Shown in pieces: positions 5,809 through 8,205 of a DNA stretch of 8,205 nt. This DNA comes from an uncultured Chloroflexota bacterium (GTDB taxonomy: Bacteria > Chloroflexota > Limnocylindria > Limnocylindrales > CSP1-4), in NCBI GenBank assembly GCA_903928275.1, contig CAIYQJ010000283.1, positions 1 to 8,205 on the forward strand. Reading direction: 5' to 3'. The notes beneath the pieces were generated by a model, which was not told where the DNA came from, made no database searches, and was given only the letters and a program-made list of their open reading frames with translations. Numbering within the stretch: position 1 is the stretch's first letter; every line of letters begins with the position of its first letter. The position numbers and the translations under genes were made by a program.

Positions 5809-6431
5809 CGAGAATCGTCGACCGCGGGGCGGTCGCGGCCGGCGTCGTCGGCCTGGGGATGGCGGCGGTCATCGCCGTCAGCTTCCTCCTCGTCATCCCG
5901 ATCGAGCCCGTGATCTGGTTCATGAGCCCGTTCGCGGGGATCCTCATCGGGTACTACGCGAACGCGCGGTCCGACCGGCGTGCCGGGCCGTGGAGCAGGA
6001 TCCTCGCGAACGCCGCGTGGGCCGGCCTGGTCACGGCGCTCTCGCTCGTCCTCCTCGTGGGCGCGACGAAGGCGCTGTTCTTCTTCGCCGACTCGGGCTA
6101 CCGGGATGCGAGTCTCGGCGGGCCGGTGGAGTGCTCGTCCGGGCCGGCGTGCGTGTACGCGCGCTACCTCGCGGAGCCGGACGGTCCCGCGAACCTCGCG
6201 AGGCAGGGCGTCACGGACACCGGCTCGTTCACGCGGTACTACTGGACGCAGCAGGCGAGCACGCTTGGGACGCTGTTCGTCGTGACCTTCCTCGGGGCAC
6301 TCGGCGGCGGCGTGCTGTACGGCGTGATGCGGCCGAGGAGTCCGGCAACGCGACCGGCCGACGTGGCGGGCGCCCCGGCGTCGCCGGGTGCGACGACGGC
6401 GAACGGGACGATCCCGCCGCCGGCCCTGTAG
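5805..6431 (+). CDS. Four-helix membrane protein of unknown function, coupled to eno
   Basis: This gene starts with the GTG at 5805-5807, overlapping the eno TGA by 4 nt (GTGA), which suggests translational coupling. The 208-residue product has hydrophobic segments at about 10-31, 35-52, 68-94 and 153-175. Positive residues fall at the N-terminus, between helices 2 and 3 (ARSDRRAGPWSR, 54-65) and just after helix 4 (RPRSPATR). The positive-inside rule therefore puts both ends in the cytoplasm. The loop 95-152 would be outside and holds Cys110 and Cys116, which could form a disulfide, plus several aromatic residues (FTRYYW, 142-147). The C-terminal 30 residues are Pro/Ala/Thr-rich and probably disordered. 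I recognise no family or catalytic motif. Position alone links it to glycolysis; it could simply be carried along by a shared transcript. Confidence 0.82.
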   Translation: MTRIVDRGAVAAGVVGLGMAAVIAVSFLLVIPIEPVIWFMSPFAGILIGYYANARSDRRAGPWSRILANAAWAGLVTALSLVLLVGATKALFFFADSGYRDASLGGPVECSSGPACVYARYLAEPDGPANLARQGVTDTGSFTRYYWTQQASTLGTLFVVTFLGALGGGVLYGVMRPRSPATRPADVAGAPASPGATTANGTIPPPAL

Positions 6432-6452
6432 CTCCCGGGGGCCGACGACAGG

Positions 6453-6476
6453 CGTGCGTCGGCGCGCCGACGCGTG
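6453..6476. terminator. Palindrome between convergent genes, possible bidirectional terminator
   Basis: GCGTCGGCGCGCCGACGC (6456-6473) is a perfect 18-nt palindrome, extended by G-T wobbles and one C-G pair to 6453-6476. It lies 22 nt after the membrane-protein stop and 83 nt past the end of the transporter gene. It has no T-run in either direction. Its place between converging genes fits shared termination. Confidence 0.45.
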
Positions 6477-6497
6477 ACGCGGCCCGACGCGGCTCGG

Positions 6498-6520
6498 CGT
6501 GCCGTCACGTGCCGTGACGT
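6498..6520. repeat. Short tandem and inverted repeat (CGTGCCGT units)
   Basis: CGTGCCGT occurs at 6498-6505 and again at 6508-6515, a 10-bp period. The same bases form a hairpin: CGTCACG (6503-6509) pairs with CGTGACG (6513-6519) around a 3-nt loop. It may add to the termination signal between the two converging genes. Confidence 0.4.
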
Positions 6521-6558
6521 GGGCGGCCGGCGCGCAGGCCCCGTGCCTCGTGTGCGGG

Positions 6559-7581
6559 TCAGCCGAGCGCGACGAGGATCCCGCCGAGCGCGATGAGCGC
6601 GGCACCACCGATGCGCTGGGCCGCCCCTTCGCGCTCGCCGAGGCCGAGGATCCCCCAGGCCGTGGCGAGGACCACGGCCGACTCCCTCAGCGGCGACACG
6701 AGAGACAGGGGCGCGACCGAGTACGCGTACAGCACGAGGAAGTACGCGCCGAGGATGAGCAGACCGGCCGCTGTCGCCCGCCGCCACGGCGCGGCCTCAC
6801 CCGGCGGCTCGGCAGCGGCCCCCTCGGGCCCACGGAGCCGCGGGATCCCCACCTCCACCGGGTCGCCGACCATCGTGGTCGCGACGATCACGGCGTGCGG
6901 CGCGCGGCCCACCGGACCGGAGGCCAGCCGTGCGGCGATGCCGCCCCCCGCGACGGCGCGGCGCGCCACCCACGCGGAGAACCCGAGACGCGCGTCGAGG
7001 GCCACCCACGCCCACAGGAGCGCAGCGCCCACCGCGAACATCGCCCACCCATACACCCACGAAGGACCCTCGCGCGCCCCGACGCGGTCGACGACCGAGT
7101 AGCCGGTGATCATCACGCCGGTCAGGAGCGCCCATGCGACCGCGGACGACCGCGCGGCCATCGCCGGACGCCGGACGAACCAGCCGCCGGCGAGCAGGAG
7201 CGCCACCCCCGCGAGGGCGACCGGGTCCGGCCGCTCGCCGAGGAGCACGATCCCGGCGACGACCGCGCCCAGGGCCGCGGTCCCGCGCGCGATCGGGTAG
7301 ACCGTGGAGAGGTCGCCGCGCCGGTACGCGGCGGACAGCGCGACGAAGTACGCGAGCTCCCAGGCGCCCGACACGACCGCGAGCCCCCATCCGAGCGGCG
7401 ACAGGGCGGGTCTGTCGGCGGCGAGCCAGGCCAGAGCCACGATCGGTGTCACCACGAGGACGGCCCCGCCCATCGCCCGCGCGCTCATCCGGAGCGGGTC
7501 CCCGGACGTCTTGAGCACCACGTGCCACGAGACGTTCATCACCGCCGCGACGAGGACGATCGCGATGACCGCCGGGCTCAC
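6559..7581 (-). CDS. EamA/DMT-family transporter with an extra loop in the second repeat
   Basis: The 340-residue product is very hydrophobic, with about ten membrane helices arranged as two five-helix EamA repeats (roughly 3-136 and 147-339). Repeat hallmarks are the first-helix VMNVSWHVVLK (14-24), GDLSTVYPIARG (89-100) with LGERPDP (114-120), and in the second half PLSLVSPLRES (291-301) with LGLGERE (312-318). The drug/metabolite superfamily exports or imports small metabolites across the cytoplasmic membrane; the substrate cannot be read from the sequence. Family members are usually about 280-300 residues. Here a hydrophilic Arg/Gly/Pro-rich insert of about 60 residues (207-267) separates helices 7 and 8. 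The GTG start at 7581 is the only ordinary start in this frame and has GAGGA (7590-7586) upstream. It converges on the enolase operon and has no obvious functional link to it. Confidence 0.88.
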   Translation of the reverse strand: MSPAVIAIVLVAAVMNVSWHVVLKTSGDPLRMSARAMGGAVLVVTPIVALAWLAADRPALSPLGWGLAVVSGAWELAYFVALSAAYRRGDLSTVYPIARGTAALGAVVAGIVLLGERPDPVALAGVALLLAGGWFVRRPAMAARSSAVAWALLTGVMITGYSVVDRVGAREGPSWVYGWAMFAVGAALLWAWVALDARLGFSAWVARRAVAGGGIAARLASGPVGRAPHAVIVATTMVGDPVEVGIPRLRGPEGAAAEPPGEAAPWRRATAAGLLILGAYFLVLYAYSVAPLSLVSPLRESAVVLATAWGILGLGEREGAAQRIGGAALIALGGILVALG

Positions 7582-7631
7582 CGCATCCTCGATCCGGCCG
7601 AGGCGCGCGTCGCGGATCGTCGGGACCTCAT
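7578..7631 (-). CDS. Possible 17-residue leader ORF coupled to the transporter
   Basis: On the minus strand an ATG at 7631 follows GAGGAG (7640-7635) at a short 3-nt spacing. It opens a 17-codon frame that is Arg/Ser-rich (MRSRRSATR at the start). Its TGA at 7580-7578 overlaps the transporter GTG as GTGA. Such a stop-start overlap can couple translation. The composition is not protein-like and the ORF is short, so chance is a strong alternative. Confidence 0.2.
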   Translation of the reverse strand: MRSRRSATRASAGSRMR

Positions 7632-7768
7632 CGTCTCCTCGCGGGTGCTCCAGCGCCGCGGTGGCGGGCCGGTGCGTGGCGCACGGTCGCCCCGGAGCGC
7701 AAGCATGGACGCACCGCCGCCGGCGTGTCGCGCCGACCGTTGACCCGGCGCGTATCCGTCGTTAACAC

Positions 7769-7799
7769 TTCACGTGCAGGTTGTGCAGCGATGTACGCT
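7769..7799 (+). promoter_or_regulatory. Weak promoter candidate upstream of the lipoprotein gene
   Basis: TTCACG (7769-7774) and TACGCT (7794-7799), 19 nt apart, resemble -35 and -10 boxes in the least GC-rich part of the region, next to GTTAAC (7761-7766). If real, the lipoprotein mRNA would have a leader of about 310 nt. Confidence 0.25.
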
Positions 7800-7828
7800 G
7801 CGGACTCAGCCCGGCGGGCACGTCGGAG

Positions 7829-7850
7829 CCGGATGGAGGAGACTCTCCGG
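7829..7850 (+). other. Hairpin with GNRA tetraloop in the lipoprotein leader
   Basis: CCGGA (7829-7833) pairs with TCCGG (7846-7850). After a TG bulge, GAG (7836-7838) pairs with CTC (7843-7845) around the loop GAGA, a GNRA tetraloop. It could be part of a structured leader RNA, but I could not assign it to any known riboswitch class. Confidence 0.3.
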
Positions 7851-8119
7851 ACCTGGCGTGGCTGCCGATCGAGGAGGAGGCAAGAGCGCCACGCGACCCA
7901 TGGCGGGTCTTCCGAGCCGATGCCGTGGAGGCTCTGCCCGGTGACACGCGTCCGCTCGTCACACACGTCGCGTCGATCGACGGCTCACTGCCCGTCGGAG
8001 GGCACGGCACCGGCGGTCGCCGTCTCGTGGCGGCCCGCCCGCTCCACGCGAGCCCGCTCGCGGTGATCATCGGGCGGCCCGACCGTCGGGTCGCTTCCCG
8101 GAATCCCTGGAGGAGAAGA

Positions 8120-8205
8120 ATGCGCACTCGGAGTTCCCTGTCCCGTGTCGCGACGTTCGTCGCGATCGCCACCCTCGCGGTGGCCGCCTGTTCATCGAGC
8201 GCCAC
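8120..8205 (+). CDS. N-terminus of a secreted lipoprotein (3'-truncated)
   Basis: Only 28 residues are in the window. ATG-8120 follows GGAGGAG (8109-8115) at close spacing. The product begins with a basic n-region (MRTRSSLSR), then a hydrophobic stretch (VATFVAIATLAVAA), then the lipobox V-A-A-C with the lipidated Cys at residue 24, followed by SSSA. This is a type II signal peptide, so the mature protein would be anchored by lipid on the outer face of the membrane. A Ser-rich start after the Cys is common in solute-binding proteins of ABC transporters, but the body of the protein is not visible and other lipoproteins are equally possible. Confidence 0.85.
   Translation, partial: MRTRSSLSRVATFVAIATLAVAACSSSA

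Larger units (their letters stand above)
7582..8119. other. 538-nt stretch with no nameable gene
   Basis: This region separates the divergent transporter and lipoprotein genes. It holds the possible leader ORF at 7578-7631, an AT-containing patch near 7757-7799 that may be a promoter, a GNRA-type hairpin at 7829-7850 and a small hairpin at 8078-8090. An open frame from 7766 runs in phase into the lipoprotein gene. Open frames occur on both strands here, as expected at high GC, and none has a clear start with a ribosome binding site. I recognise no riboswitch. Confidence 0.6.
7766..8119 (+). pseudogene. Possible coding remnant, in phase with the downstream lipoprotein
   Basis: After the TAA at 7763-7765 this frame stays open for 118 codons up to the lipoprotein ATG. 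About 80% of its codons end in G or C, rising in 7975-8065. That stretch reads GTGGRRLVAARPLHASPLAV followed by IIGRPD, faintly like the last strands of an extracellular dCache/PAS-like sensor domain. It has no ATG; TTG-7781 is the first possible start and lacks a clear ribosome binding site. It could be a decayed gene end, an N-terminal extension of the next gene, or chance at high GC. Confidence 0.25.

Noticed and set aside
6499..7743. 414-codon open frame antisense to the transporter
   Set aside because: It is Arg/His/Pro-rich with no hydrophobic core or motif, whereas the minus strand encodes an evident ten-helix transporter.
7891..7932. Minus-strand resemblance to a cobalamin riboswitch B12 box (complement of GGCGGGTCTTCCGAGCC)
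   Set aside because: Only the box is loosely similar; the other conserved cobalamin riboswitch elements are missing and no B12-related gene lies downstream on that strand.
7762..8205. 147-codon minus-strand frame over the lipoprotein start region
   Set aside because: It is antisense to the signal peptide and lipobox with their ribosome binding site, and its translation looks random.

Overview
The window comes from a high-GC bacterium (roughly 70% G+C by eye, with codon third positions almost all G or C). The gene content is free-living and heterotrophic. The mix of GTG starts, a DUF5679 zinc-ribbon mini-protein and an NAD-type glycolytic gap-pgk-eno cluster fits Chloroflexota (for example Limnocylindria-like lineages) or Actinomycetota. 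The sequence alone does not decide between them. I see no rRNA, tRNA, CRISPR array, insertion sequence or phage gene.

Layout. Positions 1-757 hold the 3' end of a secreted or surface protein with a Gly/Ser/Thr-rich repeat linker, an OB-fold-like domain and a C-terminal membrane anchor. A uridine-phosphorylase-family enzyme follows at 767-1606, with its ribosome binding site overlapping the upstream stop. Next is a 46-residue four-cysteine DUF5679-type protein at 1676-1816, closed by a perfect 14-bp-stem terminator at 1845-1876. After a likely promoter with a palindrome over an extended -10 box, and a leader of about 160 nt, comes a glycolytic operon: gap (2089-3108), pgk (3189-4394), eno (4483-5808), and a four-helix membrane protein of unknown function whose GTG start overlaps the eno stop (5805-6431). 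Each of the two spacers inside the gap-pgk-eno block carries a long perfect hairpin.

A convergent EamA/DMT-family transporter lies on the minus strand (6559-7581), separated from the operon by a short palindrome-rich spacer. A 538-nt stretch (7582-8119) has no gene I can name. It has a possible promoter and an open frame that runs in phase into the last gene. The window ends inside a lipoprotein gene (8120 onward), of which only the signal peptide and lipobox are visible.

How the genes work together. Gap, Pgk and Eno catalyse three of the lower glycolytic and gluconeogenic steps. Triose-phosphate isomerase and phosphoglycerate mutase are not in the cluster. The uridine phosphorylase would feed ribose-1-phosphate into central carbon metabolism. 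The most interesting points are the operator-like palindrome on the glycolytic promoter, the two intercistronic hairpins, the uncharacterised membrane protein translationally coupled to enolase, and the unexplained 7582-8119 region. I find no convincing wholly new system.
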